Shown: in pieces, positions 1 through 9,037 of the stretch
Layout: every line of letters begins with the position of its first letter
How positions within the stretch are numbered: position 1 is the stretch's first letter
NCBI RefSeq assembly: GCF_002798015.1
Contig: NZ_PGTZ01000006.1
Coordinates: 372,001 to 436,000, forward strand
Origin: Luteimicrobium subarcticum
Lineage (GTDB): Bacteria > Actinomycetota > Actinomycetes > Actinomycetales > Cellulomonadaceae
Direction of reading: 5' to 3'
DNA length: 64,000 nucleotides
Translations under genes and position numbers: made by a program
Notes under the pieces: generated by a model
What the model saw: the letters and a program-made list of their open reading frames with translations, nothing else
Databases searched by the model: none
Told to the model about the DNA's origin: nothing

Positions 1-1637
1 ACCTCGACGAGCTTGCCGTGGTGCATGACCGCGATGCGGTCGGACAGCATCTCGACGACGGCGAGGTCGTGGCTGATGAACAGGCACGCGAACCCGTGCT
101 CACGCTGCAGGTCCTTGAACAGCTCGAGCACGGTGGCCTGCACCGACACATCGAGCGCGGACGTCGGCTCGTCGGCGACGAGCAGCTTGGGCTCGAGCGC
201 GAGCGAGCGGGCGATGCCGACGCGCTGACGCTGACCGCCCGAGAGCTCGTGCGGGTAACGGTTGCGCATGGCGCGCGGCAGCTGGACCTGGTCGAGCAGG
301 CGCTCGACCTCGCGCTGCATGGCCGCGCCCTTGACGCCCCGGTGCAGCAGGAGCGGCTCGGCGATCGACTCACCGATGGGCAGGCGCGGGTTGAGCGACG
401 ACCCCGGGTCCTGGAACACGATGCCGACCTCGGTGCGCAGCGGCTTGAGGTCGCGCGGCCTGGCGCCGACCATGTTGCGGCCCACGATGGTGAGCTGGCC
501 GCCCGTGACGGGCAGCAGGCCGACGACGGCACGGCCGATGGTGGTCTTGCCCGAGCCGGACTCGCCGACGAGGCCGACGACCTCGCCCGCGTGGATGGTC
601 AGGCTGACCTCGTTGACGGCGCGGAACGCCGGCGTGCGGCGACGCCCGGGGTACTCGATGACCATGTCGACGGCCTCGAGGACCACGACGCGGTCGTCCT
701 GCGGCGCGGCCGCGGGCTCGTCGGCGGGGGCCTGGACGCCGTCGACGACCTCGGCCACCACGACGTCGGGCACCCCGGGGGCGATCACGTCGTCACCCGT
801 GGAGCGGCCCAGGTGCGGGACGGACGCGAGGAGCCGCTGCGTGTACGGGTGCTGCGGGTCGGCGAAGATCTGGTGCACGTCGCCCTGCTCGACGACCACG
901 CCGTCCTTCATGACGAGGATGCGGTCCGCCATGTCGGCCACCACGCCCATGTCGTGCGTGATGAGGACGATGCCCGAGTTGATGCGGCTGCGCAGGTCCC
1001 GCATCAGCTTGAGGATCTCGGCCTGGACGGTCACGTCGAGCGCGGTGGTCGGCTCGTCCGCGATGAGCAGGCGCGGGTCGCACGCGAGGGACTGCGCGAT
1101 CATGGCGCGCTGACGCTGGCCGCCGGAGAGCTGGTGCGGGTAGGCGTCGAAGCGGGTCTCGGGATCGGGGATCTCGACGAGGCGGAGCAGCTCGATGGCG
1201 CGGTCCTTGGCCTCGGCCGGGCCGATCTCGAAGTGCGTCCGGAGGGTCTCGACGATCTGGAAGCCGATGGTGAAGACGGGGTTGAGCGCCGTCATCGGCT
1301 CCTGGAAGATGACCGCCATCTCCTTTCCGCGGATGCGCCGCAGCTTGCTCGTCGGCATGCCGATGAGCTCGCGGTCACCCAGCTTGGCGCTGCCCGACGC
1401 GCGCCCGTTGGGCGGGAGCAGGCCCATGAGCGCCATGGACGACTGCGTCTTGCCGGACCCGGACTCGCCCACGATCGCGAGCACCTCGCCCGGGCGCACC
1501 GAGTAGCTGACGCCCGTGGCCGCGGGGTACCACTCGCCGTCCACGTAGAAGTCGACGCCGAGGTCGGTGACGGTGAGGACGGGGGCGTCGGCGTCCGGGG
1601 TCTCGGGTGCCGGGGTGGTGTCGATGTCCACGCTCAT
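1..1637 (-). CDS. Oligopeptide ABC transporter, fused two-domain ATPase (partial)
   Basis: Cytoplasmic ATPase energising peptide import; DppD-like and DppF-like domains are joined in one chain. The start is ATG at 1637 and the 3' end lies beyond base 1, so about 545 residues are visible. NBD1 has Walker A GESGSGKT, signature LSGGQRQR and Walker B LLIADEPTTALD. NBD2 repeats the set with GESGSGKT, LSGGQRQR and LLVADEPTSALD, and its H-loop FISHDLAVV is present. Both sites look catalytically complete. It belongs with the permeases at 2281-4931 and the lipoprotein at 5105-6958, but a plus-strand gene at 1685-2269 separates it from them, so it probably has its own promoter in the 47 bases before that gene. 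The peptide specificity is inferred from family and neighbours. Confidence 0.93.
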   Translation of the reverse strand, partial: MSVDIDTTPAPETPDADAPVLTVTDLGVDFYVDGEWYPAATGVSYSVRPGEVLAIVGESGSGKTQSSMALMGLLPPNGRASGSAKLGDRELIGMPTSKLRRIRGKEMAVIFQEPMTALNPVFTIGFQIVETLRTHFEIGPAEAKDRAIELLRLVEIPDPETRFDAYPHQLSGGQRQRAMIAQSLACDPRLLIADEPTTALDVTVQAEILKLMRDLRSRINSGIVLITHDMGVVADMADRILVMKDGVVVEQGDVHQIFADPQHPYTQRLLASVPHLGRSTGDDVIAPGVPDVVVAEVVDGVQAPADEPAAAPQDDRVVVLEAVDMVIEYPGRRRTPAFRAVNEVSLTIHAGEVVGLVGESGSGKTTIGRAVVGLLPVTGGQLTIVGRNMVGARPRDLKPLRTEVGIVFQDPGSSLNPRLPIGESIAEPLLLHRGVKGAAMQREVERLLDQVQLPRAMRNRYPHELSGGQRQRVGIARSLALEPKLLVADEPTSALDVSVQATVLELFKDLQREHGFACLFISHDLAVVEMLSDRIAVMHHGKLVE

Positions 1638-1684
1638 CAGTGTCCTTCCTGCGCCGGGGTGCCCGGCTCTGCGAACATCGGGGC

Positions 1685-2269
1685 ATGAACCCCGAACGTC
1701 ACTTCTCGTCGCCGTCCGGCCGTGTGCTCACGGTCGCGGCTGCGCTCGTCGCGCTGGTCGTGCTCGTCGGCGTGGCCGCGGACGGGGGCGTGCACGCCCT
1801 CGCGCACGTCGGCGCGATCCCGGTGCTGGCCGCCGCCGTCGTGTGGGCCCTGTACTGGCGCCCCGAGGTGGTGGTGTCGGACGGCGGTGTGACCGTCGCG
1901 AACCCGCTGCGCACCACGCACGTTCCGTGGCCGACCTTCGTGGGAGTGGACACCCGCTGGTCGCTCGTGGTCCGCACCACCGACGGTGAGGTGACGGCCT
2001 GGGCCGCCCCCCGTGCGTCGGGCACGGCACGTCGGGTGGGACGACGACCCGGTGCCGAAGAGCGCACCGTGCGCGGCGCGAGCGCCGAGACGGTGGCTCT
2101 CGAGATCACCGGCCGTCATGCGACGCTCGCTGCCGCGGGTCACCTCGAGGGCGCCCACGAGATCGCTGCGGCGCACGGCATGCGTCCGGCACGACGCTGG
2201 GACGTGCCCGTGGTGTCGACGCTGGGTGCGCTCGCCGTGCTGGCGGTGCTGGGACTCGCGCTCGCCTGA
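1685..2269 (+). CDS. PH-like domain membrane protein
   Basis: 194 residues. Two hydrophobic segments at about residues 15-55 are followed by a short beta-rich cytoplasmic region (WRPEVVVSDGGVTVANPLRTTHVPW), which is the layout of bacterial PH-domain proteins of the Cfp6 type. A third membrane segment closes the C-terminus (about 175-194). The ATG at 1685 was chosen over an upstream in-frame ATG at 1607 because the latter would extend into the divergent ATPase gene. Its function is unknown. It sits in reverse orientation inside the peptide-importer locus, 11 bases from the stop of the convergent permease gene, and I see no functional link to the importer. Confidence 0.75.
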   Translation: MNPERHFSSPSGRVLTVAAALVALVVLVGVAADGGVHALAHVGAIPVLAAAVVWALYWRPEVVVSDGGVTVANPLRTTHVPWPTFVGVDTRWSLVVRTTDGEVTAWAAPRASGTARRVGRRPGAEERTVRGASAETVALEITGRHATLAAAGHLEGAHEIAAAHGMRPARRWDVPVVSTLGALAVLAVLGLALA

Positions 2270-2280
2270 CCAGCGGGGCG

Positions 2281-3387
2281 TCATGCGGGTCCCGTCCCGC
2301 CCGCGGGCGAGGTGCCGGGCGAGGTCGACGGCGTCGGCACGGCCCGCTGGGCGCGCTTCGCCTTCTCCATCTTGCGGACCGACGGGATGCGCTTCTGGCG
2401 CGGGTCGAAGGCGTCGCGCAGGCCGTCACCGATGAAGTTGACGGTGAGCGCAAGGATGACGATGAACACGCCGGGCCACCAGAACAGCCAGGGCCGCGTG
2501 TTGAACGACGACTGGTAGTTGCTGATGAGCAGGCCGAGCGACACGTCGGGCGACTGGACGCCGAAGCCGAGGTACGAGAGCGCGGTCTCGAGCAGCACCG
2601 CAGAGCTCATGAGCAGCGTGGTGCTGACGATGATCACGCCGATCGCGTTCGGCAGGATGTGCTTGAAGATGATGCGCGTGTTGCTGGCCCCGGCCACGCG
2701 CGCGGCGTCGACGAACTCGCGCTCGCGCAGGCTGAGGAACTCACCGCGCACGAGCCGCGCGAGACTGGTCCACAGGACCGCACCGAGCGCGACCGCGAAG
2801 ATCCACGGGTCGAGGTGGCCCGTCATCTTGCCGATGACCGCGCCGATGACGATGGTCGGCACCGTGATGACGAGGTCGGTGAACCGCATGAGCGCCGTGT
2901 CGGTCCGGCCGCGGAAGAAGCCCGAGAGCGCACCGATCAGCACGCCGAGGAGGCACGAGACGATGCCGATCGCGAACATCACCATGAGCGACGTCTGGGT
3001 GCCCTTCATGACGTTCGCGAACACGTCGCGGCCGATCTCGTCCTGGCCGAGCGGGTGGTCGCCGATGTGGAACCCGGCGCCACCCAGCCACGAGGGCATG
3101 GTCATGGTGGGCGCGCCGCCGGGACGCTCGACGTCGCCCGGGCTGCCGTCCCACTTCCACCAACCGGGGATCGGCCCGAGCCCGACCGACGTGATGGCGA
3201 GGACGATGACCGCGATCAGCGCGACCAGGCCGGCCATGGCGCCCTTGTGCCGGAAGAACCGGCGGCGCACGATCTGGCTCTGCGAGAGCCCCGCGACGTC
3301 CTTGAGCTCGATCTCGTTCTCTGCGTGCTCCGAGAAAGCCTCGTCGGGCAGGTTCTCGGGGTTCTGGGGGTTCGTGGGGGTGCTCAT
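2281..3387 (-). CDS. Oligopeptide ABC transporter permease, DppC/OppC type
   Basis: 368-residue inner-membrane permease. A long acidic N-terminal tail (about 45 residues, rich in E and D) precedes the first membrane span. An extracytoplasmic loop with tryptophans (about 75-120) contains the DppC-typical stretch HPLGQDEIGRDVFA. The EAA coupling loop reads EFVDAARVAGASNTRIIF, followed by LPNAIGVIIV. ATG at 3387 overlaps the stop of the upstream permease by four bases (ATGA), implying translational coupling. It pairs with the 3384-4931 product to form the import channel. Confidence 0.93.
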   Translation of the reverse strand: MSTPTNPQNPENLPDEAFSEHAENEIELKDVAGLSQSQIVRRRFFRHKGAMAGLVALIAVIVLAITSVGLGPIPGWWKWDGSPGDVERPGGAPTMTMPSWLGGAGFHIGDHPLGQDEIGRDVFANVMKGTQTSLMVMFAIGIVSCLLGVLIGALSGFFRGRTDTALMRFTDLVITVPTIVIGAVIGKMTGHLDPWIFAVALGAVLWTSLARLVRGEFLSLREREFVDAARVAGASNTRIIFKHILPNAIGVIIVSTTLLMSSAVLLETALSYLGFGVQSPDVSLGLLISNYQSSFNTRPWLFWWPGVFIVILALTVNFIGDGLRDAFDPRQKRIPSVRKMEKAKRAQRAVPTPSTSPGTSPAGGTGPA

Positions 3388-4931
3388 GCGTCCAACCGGA
3401 TCCGGGGGTCGACCGCCGCGTAGATGAGGTCCGCGACGATGTTGGCGATGATGGCGAGGGCTGCGGTGACCAGCAGGTAGGCCATCACGGGGTTGATCTC
3501 CGCGCCCTGGAGGGACTGCACGAAGAGCTGGCCCATGCCGGGCCGCGCGAAGACCGCCTCGGTGATGACCGCACCGCCGATGAGGGTGATGACGTCGATC
3601 GGGACGATCGTCGCCAGCGGGATGAGCGTGTTGCGGAAGCCGTGGCGGACCACGACGACGCGCTCCGGGAGCCCCTTGGCCCGCGCGGTGCGGATGTAGT
3701 CCTGGCTCATCACCTCGAGCATGCTCGAGCGCGAGTAGCGCGTGTACGCCGCGAACGCCACGAGGATCAGGGTGATCGACGGGAGCACCAGGTGCGTCAG
3801 CGCGTCCAGCACCGTCACCCAGTAGTTGCCGCCGAGGTCGGGCGTGCTGTCGCCGAACGTCGGGATGGGTCGCCCGCCCAGCGCCCGGAAGTACGGGGGC
3901 CACACCCGCATGATCTCGTTGACGTAGATCATGGCGGACACGATGAGCGCAGTGAAGCCCGCACAGCGGGCCGAGAGGCCCCAGTCCGGGCCGCCGAACA
4001 ACCGCCCGATCACCACGCCCACCACGACCGCCAGCAGGCCGAAGCCGGCGGCGACCCAGTTGTTCATGGACCCCGACGAGGTGAGGTTCGAGAACACCGT
4101 GTGCATCGGGTAGTACAGGACCGCCCCGACGACGACGGTGGTCAGCGCGGCGTACAGCGCGCGGCGGTTGTGCAGGCCGGCGAAGATCGCGACGATCGCG
4201 AACGCCGACCCGGCGCCGAGCAGCACCACGAGCAGCAGGCTGATCTGCGGCTCGAGCCACCAGTCCGAGAGCTGCAGGTAGGCGAACAACGCGAACGTCG
4301 CAGCGAAGGCCAGCCCGAGCGTCTGCAGCCGGCGCTGCCTGGTCCCGCCGATCGCGAGCATCCAGAGCACCCCGAAGATCACCGAGATGACCGCGATGGT
4401 GGGCCACGCGATCGTGGGGTCCTTGAGGAAGTCGTTGAAGCCGATCGCACCCCACTGCTTGAGCAGCACCGCGATCCAGAAGGACGGCAGCGAGTAGAGG
4501 AGGAACGACAGGAAGATGATGAGGTAGTCGAACGACGAGTACTGGCGCAGCGCGCTCACGATGCCGACGGCGACGCCGAGCACGAGGGCCAGGAAGGTCG
4601 CGGCGGTCACGAGCTGCAGCGTGGAGCCGATGGCGTGCGCGAGAAGGTCGGACACAGGCTGCTTGCTGCGCCAGGCGATGCCGAGATCGCCGTGGAGGAC
4701 GCCGCCGAACCATCGGAAGAACCGGATCACGACGTTGGTGTGCAGGTCCAGCTGCTGGATCCGCAGGGCGATGAGCTGCTGCTTGTTGGCCGCCGTGGAC
4801 TCACGGAGGTCGGCGAGCGGATCGATCGCCCTGTTGACGAGCAGGTACATCAAGAACATCGACACGAAGAGTGTGACGACGCCGGCGACGAGCCGGCGGA
4901 CGAGGAACGTGAGCACGGGAGTGGACCTCAC
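3384..4931 (-). CDS. Oligopeptide ABC transporter permease, DppB/OppB type, enlarged
   Basis: 515-residue permease. The first 160 residues (FLVRRLVAGVVTLFVSMFLMYL, then GDLGIAWRSKQPVSDLL) and the last 170 (SQDYIRTARAKGLPERVVVV with the EAA loop, RPGMGQLFVQSLQGAEINPV) are ordinary DppB. Between them, at about residues 165-330, lies an insertion carrying four to five extra hydrophobic segments, making the protein some 180 residues longer than typical DppB (310-340). The reading frame is intact across it with no sign of frameshift. It is the first permease gene downstream of the lipoprotein gene and overlaps the second by ATGA. Confidence 0.92.
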   Translation of the reverse strand: MRSTPVLTFLVRRLVAGVVTLFVSMFLMYLLVNRAIDPLADLRESTAANKQQLIALRIQQLDLHTNVVIRFFRWFGGVLHGDLGIAWRSKQPVSDLLAHAIGSTLQLVTAATFLALVLGVAVGIVSALRQYSSFDYLIIFLSFLLYSLPSFWIAVLLKQWGAIGFNDFLKDPTIAWPTIAVISVIFGVLWMLAIGGTRQRRLQTLGLAFAATFALFAYLQLSDWWLEPQISLLLVVLLGAGSAFAIVAIFAGLHNRRALYAALTTVVVGAVLYYPMHTVFSNLTSSGSMNNWVAAGFGLLAVVVGVVIGRLFGGPDWGLSARCAGFTALIVSAMIYVNEIMRVWPPYFRALGGRPIPTFGDSTPDLGGNYWVTVLDALTHLVLPSITLILVAFAAYTRYSRSSMLEVMSQDYIRTARAKGLPERVVVVRHGFRNTLIPLATIVPIDVITLIGGAVITEAVFARPGMGQLFVQSLQGAEINPVMAYLLVTAALAIIANIVADLIYAAVDPRIRLDA

Positions 4932-5019
4932 AGGTGAGCCGAAGCACCGGGGTGCTGCGCGGGACGAACGGCGTTGGGCGAACCGAGCAACCGACGGTGC
5001 GAGAGTAGACGACCTGACC

Positions 5020-5051
5020 GGAGGGCGCCGGGCGAGTGCCCGACGCCCTCC
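5020..5051 (-). terminator. Stem-loop between lipoprotein and permease genes
   Basis: Eight-base-pair stem (GGAGGGCG 5020-5027 with CGCCCTCC 5044-5051) plus an inner GGGC/GCCC pair and a four-base loop, 54 bases after the stop of the substrate-binding protein. No U-tract follows. Such a structure could terminate part of the transcription or protect the mRNA 3' end, which would give more binding protein than permease. Confidence 0.6.
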
Positions 5052-5104
5052 GGTGCAGCGCTGGTGAGAGCGAGAGCTCTCAGGTCAGCTGGCTGCCGGC
5101 CAGA

Positions 5105-6958
5105 TCAGCTGGCGGCCGGTGCCGTGCCGCCCTTCCACTCCCAGAAGTCGTAGAAGACGGTGGGAGCAATGGTCAGGTGCTGCACGTTCGAGATCTTCTC
5201 CGGGTTCCAGGAGAACACGCCCGGGAACTGGAAGATCGTGGTGCCGAACGCGTCGTCGACGAGCAGCTTCTCGACCTGCGCGAGGATGTCCGCCTGCTTG
5301 GCGGGGTCGGTGGCCACCTGGAGCTGGTCGAACAGAGTGTCGACCTGCTTGTTCGAGTAGCCGTAGTAGTTGTTCGCCCCACCGGTGCGGTAGTTGGCGT
5401 CCGACTCCGTCACGGCCGTCGACTGCGACTGCCAGCCGAAGAGGGCCGCGTCGTAGTACGTCGTCGCGTTGGAGAGGTCGGTGCCCCAGTCCGTCTGGAC
5501 CTTGTAGGGCTCGACGTCGAAGCCGGCCTTCTTCGCCGACGCGGCGATGAGCTGGTACTCGTTGACGCGGCGGGTGTTCTCCGGGTCGAACAGCAGGCGG
5601 ACCTTGACGGCCTTGGTCACGCCGGCGTCCTTGAGGAGCGACTTCGCGCCGTCGATGTCGAGCGCCTGCTGGTCGGCCATGCCGTTGCCACCCGACACCT
5701 GGTCGTAGGACGGCGAGCCCGGGGTGACCGTGTACGAGTTGCGCACCGCGGCCTGCGGGTTGAGCGGCTTGATGAGCTGGTCGACGATCTGCTCGCGCGG
5801 GATCGACTTGAGGAAGGCCTGGCGGACCTTGAGCGCCTTGTCGGCGTCGCCACCGTAGGACTTGGGGTCGAACGGACCGCCGTTGCCCTGCTGGAGGTCG
5901 ACGTGCTCGTACGTGGCCTCGTCACCCGTCTCGGTGGTGAGGTTCGAGGTCTTCTTGAGCGCCTCGAGCACGTCCGCGGTCGACTGCGGGTTGATGACGT
6001 CGACCTCGCCGTTCTGGAGCGCCTGGACCTGACCCATCGGGTCACCGTTCCAGCGGATCGTCACGGTCGGGATCGTGGCCTTGCGGTCGCCCGTGTACTT
6101 GTCGTTCGCGACCAGGGTGACGTACTGGTCCTTCACGAACTTCGAGATCTTGTACGCGCCGTTGGCGACGTAGAGGTTGTCGTCCGACGGCAGCGACGTG
6201 TAGTTGAAGTCGTCGCTCCACGACTTGGCGATCTTGGACAGCGCGTCCTTGTCGTCGTCCTGGACGGCCTTGACCAGCTGGTCGGTCGCCTGCTGCGGGT
6301 CGGTCACGCCGAGTGCGCGCTCCGCGACCACGTGCGCCGGCAGGAAGGTCGAGAAGTTGACCTCCCAGTCCGCGAACGGCTTGGAGTAGGTGAACGTGAT
6401 CGAGTTGCCGTCGATCTCCGGGACGTCCTTGATGAGGGCCTTGCCCGGGTCGGCACCGTCGAAGTAGACGCCCTTGTTCAGCGCGCCCTGGTTCGTCGTG
6501 TTGCCCTCTTCGTCGGTCTTCTTCTCGACGGTGTTGTACTTGCCGCTCTGCGCGGCCCACTCGAGGAGGAGGTCCGCGGGGCTGGCCTTCACGCCGTCCG
6601 ACCACTGGTTGTCGTCGGCGAAGGTGTACTTGACCTTGAGCGGGTCGTCAGAGACCTTCTCGTAGGAGCCGAAGGACGTGTCGTGCACGATCTTCAGGTC
6701 CTTGTCGTAGTAGTAGAAGCTCGAGTCGGTCAGGTACAGGACGACGTTGTTCGCCGTCGCGTTACCGGTGATCGAGTTGCCGTTGTACGAGTAGAACGGC
6801 TGGTTCCACGCGATGTTCACCGACGCGTTGGTGTTGATGCCGGCGTTGTCGCTGTCGTCACTCTTGTTGTCGCCGCTCGAGCTCGAGCAGGCCGACAGGG
6901 CGAGCGCGCCTGCGGCGACGACGGCTGCGGCTGCCGCAGCCTTGCGTGTGATCCTCAA
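5105..6958 (-). CDS. Peptide-binding lipoprotein, SBP family 5
   Basis: 617-residue extracellular receptor for the peptide importer, tethered by lipid. The signal peptide is MRITRK followed by an Ala/Val core, with lipobox LSAC and the lipidated cysteine at residue 24; a Ser/Asp-rich linker follows. The mature part has the family-5 fold (SDGVKASPADLLLEW; KVRQAFLKSIPREQIV; NAT-YYDAALFGWQSQS). The start is read as TTG at 6958 because AGGAGG ends only four bases upstream and no ATG or GTG is better placed. The gene is the first of the importer operon. Confidence 0.94.
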   Translation of the reverse strand: MRITRKAAAAAAVVAAGALALSACSSSSGDNKSDDSDNAGINTNASVNIAWNQPFYSYNGNSITGNATANNVVLYLTDSSFYYYDKDLKIVHDTSFGSYEKVSDDPLKVKYTFADDNQWSDGVKASPADLLLEWAAQSGKYNTVEKKTDEEGNTTNQGALNKGVYFDGADPGKALIKDVPEIDGNSITFTYSKPFADWEVNFSTFLPAHVVAERALGVTDPQQATDQLVKAVQDDDKDALSKIAKSWSDDFNYTSLPSDDNLYVANGAYKISKFVKDQYVTLVANDKYTGDRKATIPTVTIRWNGDPMGQVQALQNGEVDVINPQSTADVLEALKKTSNLTTETGDEATYEHVDLQQGNGGPFDPKSYGGDADKALKVRQAFLKSIPREQIVDQLIKPLNPQAAVRNSYTVTPGSPSYDQVSGGNGMADQQALDIDGAKSLLKDAGVTKAVKVRLLFDPENTRRVNEYQLIAASAKKAGFDVEPYKVQTDWGTDLSNATTYYDAALFGWQSQSTAVTESDANYRTGGANNYYGYSNKQVDTLFDQLQVATDPAKQADILAQVEKLLVDDAFGTTIFQFPGVFSWNPEKISNVQHLTIAPTVFYDFWEWKGGTAPAAS

Positions 6959-7342
6959 TGTTCCTCCTGGGAAGTGGTGACGCCATGTCGCTGTGCATCG
7001 AGGAGACCGGTCGGGTCCCCGGTCGCGGAGCAGCTACGAGCGTCGCCGAGAGATTGCGGCCACGTTAGGACACTCAGTCCTGGACAAAACGGACCGGCGC
7101 CCTCGTTCGGATCGATCGTTACCCGATTGATACTGGTGAGTAGCATTGCCGACACGCACCGCACGCATTCCCGACATCTCGGGGTTATGTCGCGTCCCGT
7201 ACGGCCCGACGGCCACCATGCTGGCCCTCCGACGGGCCGTCCGCACCTCCAAGCTCCCAGCAGGTGCACGGCACGGACCAGGGCTTTCGTGATAACAGGG
7301 GCTGCCGCGCGCCCTCCACCCGACGGCCGTAGCGTCGATGCC
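6959..7342. promoter_or_regulatory. Divergent intergenic region, importer and PAP2 genes
   Basis: About 384 bases without a supported gene, between two divergent start codons. It must hold the importer promoter (minus) and that of the PAP2 fusion (plus). The clearest element is an inverted repeat AGGAC-N5-GTCCT at 7067-7081, about 110 bases upstream of the TTG start, which could be an operator. I could not identify convincing -35/-10 pairs. Confidence 0.4.
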
Positions 7343-9010
7343 GTGTCGCACCTCCAGCGCCGCCTCCGGCACCTGAGCCAGACCGTGGACCGCCGCGGGC
7401 GCACCGCCCCCTGGTCGCTCCACCGCCTCTCCCCCGCCGTCCGCCGGCTCGACGCGGCCGTCTCCGCCCGCACCGACGCCCTCCGGCTCGGCGGAGGCGC
7501 CGACACCGCCCTCCGCGGCCTGAGCCGGGCCGCCGACCACTCCGTCCTCTGGGCGGGCGCCGCGACGACCCTCGCCGCCACCGGTGCCCGGGGCCGCCGG
7601 GCCGCCGTCCGCGGCGTCGTCACGCTCCTCGGCGCGAGCGCCGTCTCGAACCTCGTCGCGAAACCCCTCCTGGGTGGCGCACGCCCCGCGTCGTCGGGAC
7701 GCGACACCCTGCGGCGCCTGTCGTCGCCACCCTCGTCCGGGTCGTTCCCGTCGGGCCACAGCGCGTCCGCCACCGCGTTCGTGCTGGGCGTCGCGACCGA
7801 GTGGCCGCTCGCGGGCGCGGCCCTCGCTCCCGTGGCCGCCGCCGTGGCGTACTCACGCCTGCACGTCGGGGTGCACTGGTTCTCCGACGTGATCGGCGGG
7901 ATCGCGATCGGGGCCGGCGCGGCCGCCCTGGGACGGGTCGTCGTGCCACCCCGGCCCCGGCGCCACGACCTGCCGCCGCCCGGTCCTCCCGTCCACCTGC
8001 CCGCGCTGCCTGACGGCGACGGTCTCGTGGTGGTCGTCAATCCCTCGTCGGGAGCCCAGAAGGGTGGCGGCGACCGTTTCGACGACGCACTGCGCGCCGC
8101 GCTCCCCCGCGTCCGGGTCCGCACGCTCGCGCCGCACGACGACGTCACCCGCGTCGTCGCCGACGCCGTCGCCGCCGGGGCGCGGGCCGTGGGCGTCGTG
8201 GGCGGCGACGGGACGGTCGGAACGGTCGCCGCGGCCGCCCGCGCGCACGACGTGCCGCTCGTCGTCCTGCCCGGGGGCACCCTCAACCACTTCGCCCGCT
8301 CGCTCCACCTCGACGACGACGAGACCGACCCCGTCGAGGCCGTCGCGACAGCCGTGCGCGCCGGCACCGGGGTCGCGGTCGACGTCGCCGAGCTCGAGGT
8401 CGGCGAGGGGGACGCCCGCGAGCGCCGGACCGTGCTCAACACGTTCGCGCTCGGCGCCTACCCGGCGCTCGTCGCGCGCCGCGAGCAGCTCGAGGGCCGG
8501 CTCGGCAAGTGGGCGGCCGCCCTCGTCGCCGCCGGCTCCGTGCTGCCCGGCGCGGACACGCTCCCCGTGCGGACGCTGCCCGACGACCCCGGCGGCACGG
8601 GCGGGTCGGCCCGGCACGACGTGTGGTCGGTGTTCGCCGGGATCGGCCGCTACGCGCCCCGCGGGCCGGTTCCGGTCGAGCGGCGGCGCCTCGACGACGG
8701 CGTGCTCGACGTGCGGTCCGTGCTCGCGGAACGTCGGCACAGCCGCAGCAGGACGCTCGTCCGGACGGCGCTCGGCACGGTCGGGTCGCGTGTCGCCGCG
8801 AGCGTGCCGCGCGCCCGGTCGTGGCTCGCCACGGACGCGCGTGAGGTCGAGCGCCTGCGGCTGGCGGTGCTCGACGGGACGCTGGTCGCGCACGACGGCG
8901 AGACCGTGGAGGCACGCGGGAACGGGGAGGTGCCGGTGACGCTGACGCTGCGCCGAGGGGCGCTGCACGTCTACGTCCCCGTCGACGCGGACCGCTCCGG
9001 GCAGCGCTGA
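7343..9010 (+). CDS. PAP2 phosphatase / diacylglycerol-kinase-type lipid kinase fusion
   Basis: 555 residues. Residues about 60-200 form a PAP2 phosphatase with all three motifs: KPLLGGARP (K107), PSGHS (136-140) and SRLHVGVHWFSD (171-182). After a proline-rich linker (201-220) comes a DAGK_cat/LCB5 kinase domain with VNPSSG, GGDGTVGTV (287-295) and LPGGTLNHFA (309-318), plus its C-terminal beta domain. One chain therefore combines lipid dephosphorylation and lipid phosphorylation. GTG at 7343 was chosen; the ATG five bases upstream is out of frame and no strong ribosome-binding site is visible, so the start is uncertain. The same frame stays open far upstream, but that portion is antisense to the lipoprotein gene and was discarded. 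Confidence 0.88.
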   Translation: MSHLQRRLRHLSQTVDRRGRTAPWSLHRLSPAVRRLDAAVSARTDALRLGGGADTALRGLSRAADHSVLWAGAATTLAATGARGRRAAVRGVVTLLGASAVSNLVAKPLLGGARPASSGRDTLRRLSSPPSSGSFPSGHSASATAFVLGVATEWPLAGAALAPVAAAVAYSRLHVGVHWFSDVIGGIAIGAGAAALGRVVVPPRPRRHDLPPPGPPVHLPALPDGDGLVVVVNPSSGAQKGGGDRFDDALRAALPRVRVRTLAPHDDVTRVVADAVAAGARAVGVVGGDGTVGTVAAAARAHDVPLVVLPGGTLNHFARSLHLDDDETDPVEAVATAVRAGTGVAVDVAELEVGEGDARERRTVLNTFALGAYPALVARREQLEGRLGKWAAALVAAGSVLPGADTLPVRTLPDDPGGTGGSARHDVWSVFAGIGRYAPRGPVPVERRRLDDGVLDVRSVLAERRHSRSRTLVRTALGTVGSRVAASVPRARSWLATDAREVERLRLAVLDGTLVAHDGETVEARGNGEVPVTLTLRRGALHVYVPVDADRSGQR

Positions 9011-9037
9011 CGCCGCTGAGCTCCTGCGCCTCTCCCG

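Noticed and set aside
5036-7342. Long plus-strand frame upstream of the PAP2 fusion
   Set aside because: It is antisense to the peptide-binding lipoprotein, whose motifs are unmistakable. Only the part from 7343 has protein-family motifs.
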